Positions 1-5,603 of a stretch of DNA of 5,603 bases are shown piece after piece. Source of the stretch: DYRB01 sp041307765. GTDB taxonomy: Bacteria; Pseudomonadota; Gammaproteobacteria; Chromatiales; Chromatiaceae. The translations under genes and the position numbers were made by a program. How positions within the stretch are numbered: the stretch's first letter is position 1; each line of letters starts with the position of its first letter. The stretch lies in NCBI GenBank assembly GCA_041307765.1, contig JBFZCW010000297.1:1-5603 (forward strand), read 5' to 3'. The notes below the pieces were generated by a model. The model saw nothing but the letters and a program-made list of their open reading frames with translations, searched no databases and was not told the DNA's origin.

Positions 1-2996
1 GTCCGGGATGCTCGCTGGGAACTGCTCCTGCGTTCCCAGCATGTCCGCCATCCGTGGTGGCCAGGAGCGATCCGGGACGAGCCGGGGCTTCCACGTCCCT
101 GCGGGTCGAAATCCAGGGCGACGCCATCCGCGGATTCCGCTATCGCTGCATCCGGGCTACGGGGCTCGGCCTGGGCCGGGCTGCCCAGGTCATAAATCGC
201 CACGGCCTCGGCGGCATGGTTCGCCGCTGGGTTGTTGCGGCGGTGCTGGGCCACGGCGAAATCGGCGGCATTGTCGTCTGGCTTGTAGGCGGCGTGCAGG
301 CGGCGGTGCTGCTCGGCGCGTGCCAGGTCCCTAAGGGCCTGATAGACCTGAGCCAGGTTGTGGTGGGCGACCAGGTCCTCCGGGTCCAGGGCGAGAGTCT
401 GCTCGAAGCGTTCGGCCGCTGCGCGCAGGAGCCGCTCGCGCTCGCCTCTATGGGTCTCGCCGCGCTCCTGGCGGGCCCGCTCGTAGAGGGTCTCCCCTAA
501 GGCGTCCAGGACCCGGTAGTCCTGGGAGAAATCGAAGCCGCGCCGGCGGGCCTCGGCGAAGCGGGTGTCAAGGATGGTCTCGAAGCCGGCGATGGCCCGG
601 TCCAGGTAGCCGTTCTGTCGGTCCACCAGTGCCCCAATCCAGGTCGCGGTCCAGGGCGGGGCGGGGTGCTCCCCCTGGCTCGCCCGCTCCAGGGCCACGG
701 CGGCCTCGTGCAGGCGCCCGTCGGCGAGGTAGACCCGCGCCAGATTCAGGGCCCCGTCCCCACGCCCGAGGGCCTCAACGCGCGAGAAGGCCTCCTCGGC
801 TTGGCGCAACTGGCTGTTGCGCGGCTTGCGCAGCAGCCCGATGCCGTAGTCGTTCCAGCGCTGCCACGCTGGGAAACCATCCGCCGGCTGCTCCGGCTTC
901 GGTGCCACCGTCGGGCCGCCGACCACGGGCAGGGTCACCCGATCGTCCGCCAGGGTCAGGATGGGCAGGTCGTTGTGGACGAACCGATCCCCCTGGATGT
1001 GGCGCACGTAGGCGGTGTCGAGCTTGCGGTAGTTGAGCCTGGCCGTCAGCGTGATGGGACCCCTCTCGCCCTCCGGGACCCGCAGCCGGTAGTGGACAAC
1101 ATCCGCCGCCCCGGGCGGGATCTGATGGTCGTAGAGGGGGACGAACACATCCTCCACGTTGCGTCGATCGATGCGGTTGCCCTTGCGGTCCAGGACATAG
1201 GCATTGCAGCGATGAGCCCAGGGGTCCAGGGTCCCGTCGGCCGGGTCCAGTGCCCCGCTGCGGCCGATGACCTCGTCGCCGCTGCTGGCGGTCAGCTCCA
1301 CCCAGACCTCGTTGGAATCGGCGGTCCCCTGGGTGAAGGTGTGGCCGATCTTCCGGGTTCTCACCACGGTCTCGATCAGGTACTCGCGGCCCGGCTCCAG
1401 GGCCGGCAGCTCCGGGCGCAGAGGGGCGATCAGCTCCCCGTCGATCTCCCCCCCGGCGCGCAAGGCGAAGAGGTCGATCCGCATCACTCCATTGTTGAAG
1501 TCCCGGTGCCTGTCCGTCACCCAGTCCGGTAGCCCGGCCAGCCTGGGGACCGCCGTATTGGCGGACGGGAACAGGTGGTCGTGCACCGACAGCGCCCCGC
1601 CCTCTGCGTAGCGCTTGGCCCCGAAGTCCTCCGAGGCGAGCAGCGGCATGTGGCAGCCGTTGCAGTTGGCCTCGGCCTTGTCCGGGTAGTAGAAACTCGC
1701 CACCCCGTGCCCCGAGACACCGGACAGGAGATAGGTGTCGTAGTGGTTCTGGCCGCGCAGCCACTTGTAGGCGTTCAGCTCCTTGGGGATGTGGACCTTG
1801 TGGCAGGTGCCGCAGAACTCGGCCTCCCGATGCAGGGGTTTCAGGAAGGTCTTCTTGTGGAAGGCCGGCTTGGCCTTGACCAGTTGACGGTTGACCCACT
1901 GGAGGAACGGGTCCTCGCTGAAGGTGAAGGGGTAGTGCAGCGGTTCCTCGATGGTGTAGTCAGCATTGCCCCTGGGGCTGTTGACATGGGTGATGGCGTG
2001 GCACGAGGTGCAGGTGAGCCCGGCCTGGGCGGTGGGGTGGTTGACGTCGTCGAAGTTCGGATCGTCGAAGGCCCCGCTGAAGAAGGGGGCCGGGTCGTGG
2101 CAGCCGGCGCAGAAGCGCGCCGCCTGCACGTTGCCGTCGCGCTCCAGGGCGACCTTGCGGGTATTGCGCACAGAGAACAGATAGGCCGGATTGTTGAAGG
2201 AGGACAGGCGGTGGACGCTGTTGGACCATTGGTCGTGGATGTCCTGGTGACACTCCGCACAGTAGTCGTCCATCATCAGCGTCTTGGCCGGGATGAAGCC
2301 GCCGCTCGCCGTGCGGGCCAGGGACGGGTAGAAGTAGCGCTCACCCGAGGCCGGCCCCGCCAGGTTCCAGGCCCGCGGGTCCTGGGCCTGGACCAGGACC
2401 ATGGCCGCCACGGCGACGCCCGACAGGCCGGCAATGGCAAGCCCCGCCCGCCAGCGGATGGCCCTGCCCGCCAGGCGGTGCAGGACGAAGAGCCAGGCGC
2501 ACGCCAGGGGTGCCACCACATGGGCCCAGTAGGAGACGCCCCGCACCGCCGGGTCGCGCACCTCAAAGACGCCCAGGCGCAGCAGAAGGATTCCGCTCAC
2601 CAGCACCACCAGCCCGGCGCCGAACAGGGCCAGCCCCGCCTTGACCGCCCGCCGATTGGGTCGGAGCCAGGCGCGCTTGAGGTGAATGGTCCCGAAGACC
2701 AGGAAGGGGACCACCAACAGGAGCCCCAAACCCAGGTGGGCCAGGAACATGATCTGGTAGAACCAGCCCTGGTAGGTCGCGCCGAGGTGCCACTCCAGCA
2801 GGGTCACCCCGCCCAGGTAGGCGGAGTTGGCGGCCAGGAGTGAGAACAGGACCAGGACCGCGAGCAGGAGCGGCCGGAGTCTGGGGCTGACTACTTGAAC
2901 GAAGGGGCGGCGGGGCTTAGGCGACGCGGGGCCCGCGGCTTCCATGTTGGGCCGGGGGCTTGTTTTGGGGCCTGTCGGGGGGCTGGGGACCTTCAT
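1..2996 (-). CDS. Membrane-anchored multiheme (5 x CXXCH) cytochrome c554-like protein with C-terminal TPRs; 3' end outside window
   Basis: Open frame of at least 998 codons with no stop before the window edge. From the N-terminus: a proline-rich, basic cytoplasmic tail (1-40); five hydrophobic helices (about 42-62, 79-102, 119-140, 155-175, 184-203) with positive loops at 105-118 and 173-183, placing the rest in the periplasm; five heme c motifs, CAECH (246), CAGCH (296), CTSCH (329), CGTCH (395) and CNGCH (445); a probable beta-rich domain (about 490-690) containing a GHTF...DSNE motif (551-563); and TPR-like helices (about 745-775 and 860-900). Heme spacing and the segment after the first motif (HQDIHDQW, SFNNP) resemble cytochrome c554-type proteins. 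Likely role: moving electrons between the quinone pool and a periplasmic substrate or partner; the substrate is unknown. Start ATG 2996 has AGGTG seven bases upstream; in-frame ATG 2945 has no ribosome site. It lies 121 bases after the TSUP gene, probably in one operon. Codon bias weakens after residue ~937, and another frame looks better over the last ~96 bases. Confidence 0.9.
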   Translation of the reverse strand, partial: MKVPSPPTGPKTSPRPNMEAAGPASPKPRRPFVQVVSPRLRPLLLAVLVLFSLLAANSAYLGGVTLLEWHLGATYQGWFYQIMFLAHLGLGLLLVVPFLVFGTIHLKRAWLRPNRRAVKAGLALFGAGLVVLVSGILLLRLGVFEVRDPAVRGVSYWAHVVAPLACAWLFVLHRLAGRAIRWRAGLAIAGLSGVAVAAMVLVQAQDPRAWNLAGPASGERYFYPSLARTASGGFIPAKTLMMDDYCAECHQDIHDQWSNSVHRLSSFNNPAYLFSVRNTRKVALERDGNVQAARFCAGCHDPAPFFSGAFDDPNFDDVNHPTAQAGLTCTSCHAITHVNSPRGNADYTIEEPLHYPFTFSEDPFLQWVNRQLVKAKPAFHKKTFLKPLHREAEFCGTCHKVHIPKELNAYKWLRGQNHYDTYLLSGVSGHGVASFYYPDKAEANCNGCHMPLLASEDFGAKRYAEGGALSVHDHLFPSANTAVPRLAGLPDWVTDRHRDFNNGVMRIDLFALRAGGEIDGELIAPLRPELPALEPGREYLIETVVRTRKIGHTFTQGTADSNEVWVELTASSGDEVIGRSGALDPADGTLDPWAHRCNAYVLDRKGNRIDRRNVEDVFVPLYDHQIPPGAADVVHYRLRVPEGERGPITLTARLNYRKLDTAYVRHIQGDRFVHNDLPILTLADDRVTLPVVGGPTVAPKPEQPADGFPAWQRWNDYGIGLLRKPRNSQLRQAEEAFSRVEALGRGDGALNLARVYLADGRLHEAAVALERASQGEHPAPPWTATWIGALVDRQNGYLDRAIAGFETILDTRFAEARRRGFDFSQDYRVLDALGETLYERARQERGETHRGERERLLRAAAERFEQTLALDPEDLVAHHNLAQVYQALRDLARAEQHRRLHAAYKPDDNAADFAVAQHRRNNPAANHAAEAVAIYDLGSPAQAEPRSPDAAIAESADGVALDFDPQGRGSPGSSRIAPGHHGWRTCWERRSSSQRASR

Positions 2997-3003
2997 GTGG
3001 GGG

Positions 3004-3008
3004 CACCT
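3004..3008 (-). promoter_or_regulatory. Ribosome binding site of the multiheme cytochrome gene
   Basis: AGGTG on the minus strand, seven bases before ATG 2996. It is a partial Shine-Dalgarno match, and it favours this start over the in-frame ATG at 2945, which is preceded only by C-rich sequence. Confidence 0.5.
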
Positions 3009-3059
3009 GTGCCACCAGGGTTCGCCCCTTACTTTACCAGCATATTGCGGACGGGGGCG

Positions 3060-3100
3060 CGGCCCGGACAGGCGCCGGGCCGGCTGACGGGATGGTCAGC
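3060..3100 (-). other. Two back-to-back intercistronic hairpins
   Basis: Read on the minus strand, just after the TSUP stop codon come a perfect 6-bp stem (GCTGAC/GTCAGC, six-base loop, 3083-3100) and, directly abutting it, a perfect 8-bp GC-only stem (CGGCCCGG/CCGGGCCG, seven-base loop, 3060-3082). A weaker 5-bp inverted repeat (TCCTG/CAGGA, 3101-3123) overlaps the stop codon. No T-run follows the strong stem, so a classic intrinsic terminator is not supported. The structure could instead protect the upstream message end, mark a processing site, or reduce read-through into the cytochrome gene about 64 bases downstream. Confidence 0.5.
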
Positions 3101-3117
3101 TCCTGCCAGCTTGTTCC

Positions 3118-4038
3118 TCAGGACATGAGTTTGACCAGCGAGACCACCCCCAGGATCAGGGTCAGGATCCCGACCCCAGCGCGCAGCCAGGTCTCGGGCA
3201 GGCGGCGCACAGTCACCGTGGCCCAAGGCACCGAGAGCAGTGCCCCGGCGGCGAGCGGCAGGGTCAGGCCCCAATCCGGGGCGCCCTTCACCGCCAGGTA
3301 GGCGCAGAACCCGACCAGGCAGGTCAGGGCCTCCGCCATGGAGGTGATGGCCACCGCATGGCGCGCCGGAACCCCGGAGACCACCTGTCCGGCGGTGACC
3401 AGTGGCCCGTAGCCGCCGCCGCTCAGGCCCTTGTTGAAGGCCGCGACCAGGCCCACGGCGACGATGCCCCCAGCGCGGTAGCGGACGCGCCGCCGGGCCG
3501 TGACCAGGGTCAGCGCGCCCATGGCGAGAACGATGACGACGATGGCGTAGCCAAACCAGGGGCCGCTGAGCCGCACCGCGAGCAGGACCGCAGCCAGGGC
3601 TCCGACCCCGCTGAGCAGACTCAACAGGCCGAGGGTACGGCGGGCGCGGTGGTCCCCCAGCAGGTCGATGTTGCCGTCTCGGTGGTGCAGCAGCCCCGCG
3701 GCCAGACCCGTCAGCAACTCCGAGAACAGGACGGCCGGGACGATGCTCAGCGGGCTGAAGCCTGCAATCAACAGGACAGGGGTCAGGGTGGTTCCGTAAC
3801 CCATGCCTAGGCTGGAGTCCAGGTACTCGCAGACGAACGCCGCGAGCAGGATCGCCACCAGGGTCGAGGGGGAGAGCACGGCCGAGACGCCGCCCGTCCC
3901 GCCGAAGGACCCGGACCACCACAAGCCCTGGCTGAGCACCACGGCGACGGCCAAGGTCAGGAAAAACAGCCACAGGTGCAGGCGGCGGCGGTGCCAGGCA
4001 TAAAAAGTGGAGGCGGCGAGGGCGGCGGAGCGGACCAT
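3118..4038 (-). CDS. TSUP family (TauE/SafE) membrane transporter
   Basis: A 306-residue, strongly hydrophobic protein of the usual TSUP length. A basic N-terminus (HRRRLH, 16-21) precedes a first hydrophobic helix (about 22-40). Two internally related halves follow: SSLGMGYGTTLTP (75-87) leading into a helix, and FNKGLSGGGYGP (201-212) leading into AGQVVSG. These Gly-rich loops followed by Pro are the family signature. Further hydrophobic helices lie at about 57-72, 85-115, 134-156, 161-180, 189-200, 226-250, 257-275 and 286-303. TSUP proteins move small anions such as sulfite, sulfonates, sulfoacetate or other organic anions across the inner membrane; the substrate here cannot be told. Start ATG 4038 is chosen for its GAGGA eight bases upstream. 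An in-frame TTG at 4110 would add 24 residues, but it has no ribosome site and lies inside the predicted sigma-54 promoter. It is the first gene of a likely operon with the multiheme cytochrome and is divergent from the sigma-54 activator. Family call is firm; substrate unknown. Confidence 0.9.
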   Translation of the reverse strand: MVRSAALAASTFYAWHRRRLHLWLFFLTLAVAVVLSQGLWWSGSFGGTGGVSAVLSPSTLVAILLAAFVCEYLDSSLGMGYGTTLTPVLLIAGFSPLSIVPAVLFSELLTGLAAGLLHHRDGNIDLLGDHRARRTLGLLSLLSGVGALAAVLLAVRLSGPWFGYAIVVIVLAMGALTLVTARRRVRYRAGGIVAVGLVAAFNKGLSGGGYGPLVTAGQVVSGVPARHAVAITSMAEALTCLVGFCAYLAVKGAPDWGLTLPLAAGALLSVPWATVTVRRLPETWLRAGVGILTLILGVVSLVKLMS

Positions 4039-4046
4039 TGGGCGAT

Positions 4047-4051
4047 TCCTC
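4047..4051 (-). promoter_or_regulatory. Ribosome binding site of the TSUP gene
   Basis: GAGGA on the minus strand, eight bases before ATG 4038, is a good Shine-Dalgarno match at normal distance. It decides the start of the TSUP gene against the in-frame TTG further upstream. Confidence 0.7.
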
Positions 4052-4093
4052 GGGATGGAGTGAGCGGAGCCGGGTTGTGGCTGCTCCTTTACA

Positions 4094-4110
4094 CACAGAT
4101 CCCGTGCCAA
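4094..4110 (-). promoter_or_regulatory. Candidate sigma-54 (-24/-12) promoter for the TSUP-cytochrome operon
   Basis: The minus strand reads TTGGCACGGGATCTGTG. The -24 half (YTGGCACG) matches the sigma-54 consensus completely. After four bases the -12 half is CTGTG instead of TTGCW, so the normally conserved GC is GT. Spacing between the GG and this GT is the standard ten bases. The predicted transcript start is near 4083, giving a 45-base leader to ATG 4038. The adjacent sigma-54 activator gene and the tandem elements 96-117 bases upstream support the call; the imperfect -12 half weakens it. Confidence 0.5.
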
Positions 4111-4168
4111 CTCAGTAAGTCTCTGTTTTTAAAGCGTCTATCTGGTCCTAGTCCCTGACGCGAGGAAA

Positions 4169-4209
4169 TCCGTTAGATATGACGGAATAGCCGTTGTATG
4201 GGGCGGAAA
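4169..4209. promoter_or_regulatory. Tandem 21-bp-spaced elements, probable activator (enhancer) binding sites
   Basis: Two copies of CCGTTnnATnnGnCGGAA, at 4170-4187 and 4191-4208, agree at 13 of 18 positions and have no offset over their length. Each is itself partly palindromic: the first has TCCGT/ACGGA arms around eight bases, the second CCG/CGG arms around ten. The 21-bp period is two helical turns, so two dimers would sit on the same DNA face. They centre about 96 and 117 bases upstream of the predicted sigma-54 start, the usual place for enhancer-binding proteins, and lie just before the regulator gene, where they could also mediate autoregulation. Confidence 0.55.
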
Positions 4210-4223
4210 TTCTGTATTATTTC

Positions 4224-5603
4224 ATGGCTATGGAACGTTTCCTCCCCCTCCTGCTCGATGTCTGGCGCCAAGTCTGCCGCGAGCCCCGTATCGACCTGTC
4301 CGCTGGCGCTATTGTCGAAATCGTGCGTCGCCGCCTGCCCTGTGATCGGCTCCTGATCCGCCACCTGTACCCCGCCTTGGAACGTATCGAGACCCTGGCC
4401 GTAGTTGGCACTGAGACTGCTGGGGCCATCGGACCGGCGCCCGCGCCCCGGGAGTTCGGGCCCTGGTGCCTGAGTGGTGCGGTGCTGCGCGGCCCGGCAG
4501 CGGCGATCCGGGGACGCCTTGCCGGGGTGTTGCCCGACGCCTGGACTGGCGCCGTTCTGTGCGGCGGGCTCGCCTTCGATGGCCAGGCCCTCGGCGTCCT
4601 GGCCATCGGCACAGACCAGATCGACGCCTACCGGGCCGAGCACGAGCCAATCCTCGCCGCGCTGTGCGAGCCCATCGCCGTGGCCCTGCGCAATGACCAT
4701 CAGCTGCGCGAGCTCAAGGCCCTGCGCGAGGCGGCGGAGGCGGACCGCCGGTCTCTGCTCGCCCGCCTCGACCGCCAGGATATCGCCGACACCATCGTTG
4801 GCGAGCGCTCCGGGCTCGATGGGGTCATGCGGGAGGTGGACCTGGTCGCGCGTTCCGATGCCCCGGTCCTGATCCTGGGGGAGACCGGCACCGGCAAAGA
4901 GGTAGTCGCGCGGGCGGTCCACGGGCGCTCGGGGCGGGCCGCCGGGCCCTTCCTGCGGGTCAATTGCGGGGCCATACCGCCCGAGCTGGCAGACTCGGAG
5001 CTGTTCGGCCACGAGCGCGGCAGCTTCACCGGCGCTACGGCGCGGCGCCAGGGGTGGTTCGAGCGGGCCGACGGCGGGACCCTGTTCCTCGACGAGATTG
5101 GCGAGCTGACCCCGGCGGTGCAGGTGCGCCTGCTGCGCATCCTGCAGGATGGTAGCTTCGAGCGCGTGGGCGGCCACCAGCCCCTGCACGCGGATGTGCG
5201 CCTGGTCGCCGCCACCCACCAGGACCTCCAGGCCATGGTGGCGGCTGGGCGCTTCCGGGCCGACCTCTGGTACCGCATCCACGTCTTCCCCATCCGGCTC
5301 CCGCCCCTGCGCGAGCGGCCGGAGGACATTCCAGCCCTCGCCCGGCACTTCGCACTCCGGGCCGCCCAGCGCCTGGGCCTGATGCCCCAGTCCCCAGAGC
5401 CCGCGGACATTACCCTGTTGCTGGCCTATCCCTGGCCCGGCAATGTCCGCGAGCTGGCGGCTGTGATGGAACGGGCCGCGATCCTCGGGGACGGGCGGCG
5501 CCTCGTCGTGGCCGGGGCCCTGGGGGGTGGGGTGGTGCCGGCGGCGCCGCTGGCCGTGGCTCAGGCCGATACCGCGGAGCAGCCGGCGACGGGTCAGGCC
5601 CTC
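4224..5603 (+). CDS. GAF-domain sigma-54-dependent transcriptional activator (FhlA/NorR type); 3' end outside window
   Basis: 460 residues are visible and the frame is open at the window edge. Residues about 25-155 form a GAF-like sensor region (ligand unknown), followed by a charged linker helix (about 156-185). The AAA+ sigma-54 interaction domain spans about 190-425: Walker A GETGTGKE (219-226), the sigma-54 contact loop GSFTGA (266-271, Ser where GAFTGA has Ala), Walker B GGTLFLDE (284-291), sensor I AATHQDL (329-335), arginine-finger region FRADLWYR (344-351) and sensor II PGNVREL (405-411). The C-terminal Fis-type helix-turn-helix expected in this family lies beyond the window. There is no receiver domain, so activity is probably set by a small molecule bound at the GAF domain rather than by phosphorylation. 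Start ATG 4224 is the first ATG after the in-frame stop at 4188-4190. No clear ribosome site precedes it; ATG 4230 and TTG 4194 are alternatives. Its divergent position beside the candidate sigma-54 promoter makes the TSUP-cytochrome operon its likely target. Confidence 0.93.
   Translation, partial: MAMERFLPLLLDVWRQVCREPRIDLSAGAIVEIVRRRLPCDRLLIRHLYPALERIETLAVVGTETAGAIGPAPAPREFGPWCLSGAVLRGPAAAIRGRLAGVLPDAWTGAVLCGGLAFDGQALGVLAIGTDQIDAYRAEHEPILAALCEPIAVALRNDHQLRELKALREAAEADRRSLLARLDRQDIADTIVGERSGLDGVMREVDLVARSDAPVLILGETGTGKEVVARAVHGRSGRAAGPFLRVNCGAIPPELADSELFGHERGSFTGATARRQGWFERADGGTLFLDEIGELTPAVQVRLLRILQDGSFERVGGHQPLHADVRLVAATHQDLQAMVAAGRFRADLWYRIHVFPIRLPPLRERPEDIPALARHFALRAAQRLGLMPQSPEPADITLLLAYPWPGNVRELAAVMERAAILGDGRRLVVAGALGGGVVPAAPLAVAQADTAEQPATGQAL

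Noticed and set aside
775..1899. Minus-strand frame of 374 codons
   Set aside because: It overlaps the cytochrome gene in another frame of the same strand and is rich in Arg, Gly and Pro, typical of an out-of-frame reading of GC-rich coding DNA.
1575..2843. Long open frame (422 codons) on the plus strand
   Set aside because: It lies wholly antisense to the multiheme cytochrome, whose frame carries all five CXXCH motifs and membrane helices. Its translation is Gly/Val/Gln-rich without recognisable motifs, as expected for a GC-rich shadow frame.
3003..3018. Second sigma-54-like sequence (TGG-N10-GC) just before the cytochrome gene
   Set aside because: Only the GG and GC spacing fits; the rest of both halves is off consensus, and it would overlap the ribosome site and put the transcript start inside the gene.
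3101..3123. Third hairpin over the TSUP stop codon
   Set aside because: A 5-bp stem with a 13-base loop is expected by chance in this composition; it is mentioned only as part of the hairpin row.
3029..4096. Minus-strand frame of 355 codons overlapping the TSUP gene
   Set aside because: The overlapping 306-residue frame has the hydrophobic pattern and TSUP motifs plus a good ribosome site; this one is Arg/Gly/Pro-rich and has neither.
4039..4110. N-terminal extension of the TSUP protein from TTG at 4110
   Set aside because: The 24 extra residues are polar and lack a ribosome site, and the region holds the predicted promoter and transcript start. ATG 4038 has GAGGA at the right distance.
4194..4220. 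Possible sigma-70 promoter (TTGTAT and TATTAT) for the regulator
   Set aside because: The spacer is only 15 bases and the transcript would start at or past the ATG, so it would need a leaderless message. Too weak to annotate.
4173..5348. Long open frame (391 codons) on the minus strand
   Set aside because: It is antisense to the sigma-54 activator, which has intact Walker A, Walker B, GSFTGA and sensor motifs. The antisense product shows no family signature.

Overview
The window is very GC-rich DNA with strongly GC-biased third codon positions. The gene types (an FhlA/NorR-like sigma-54 activator, a TauE/SafE-family exporter and a membrane-anchored multiheme cytochrome c) suggest a Gram-negative bacterium. 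A proteobacterium such as a purple sulfur-type gammaproteobacterium is plausible, but that placement is inference; no rRNA or other marker is present.

There are three genes in a divergent layout. On the minus strand, reading leftward, are a TSUP (TauE/SafE) membrane protein (4038 to 3118) and then a very large membrane-bound multiheme cytochrome c with a TPR-containing C-terminal part (2996 to beyond position 1; its 3' end is outside the window). On the plus strand, a GAF-domain sigma-54-dependent activator starts at 4224 and runs off the right edge (460 codons visible; the C-terminal DNA-binding domain is not in the window). The remaining long open frames are antisense or out-of-frame shadows caused by high GC.

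The 185-base divergent region (4039-4223) is the regulatory centre. It holds a sigma-54-like promoter (perfect -24 half, imperfect -12 half) pointing at the TSUP gene. About 96 and 117 bases upstream of the predicted start are two similar elements spaced exactly 21 bp apart. They sit right in front of the regulator gene and look like tandem enhancer sites. The simplest reading is that the regulator binds there, switches on the TSUP-cytochrome operon, and possibly controls itself.

The 121-base gap between the TSUP and cytochrome genes carries two perfect back-to-back hairpins without a U-run, so an intercistronic RNA structure is likelier than a full terminator.

Working model (inference): an inducible respiratory or redox module. 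The cytochrome has a five-helix membrane part whose four histidines could hold two b hemes, joined to a periplasmic five-c-heme domain, a beta-rich domain and TPRs. The exporter moves an anion, possibly a sulfur oxyanion or organosulfonate, connected with the same chemistry. The substrate cannot be read from the sequence. The last ~100 bases at the left edge show a possible reading-frame change at the end of the cytochrome gene.
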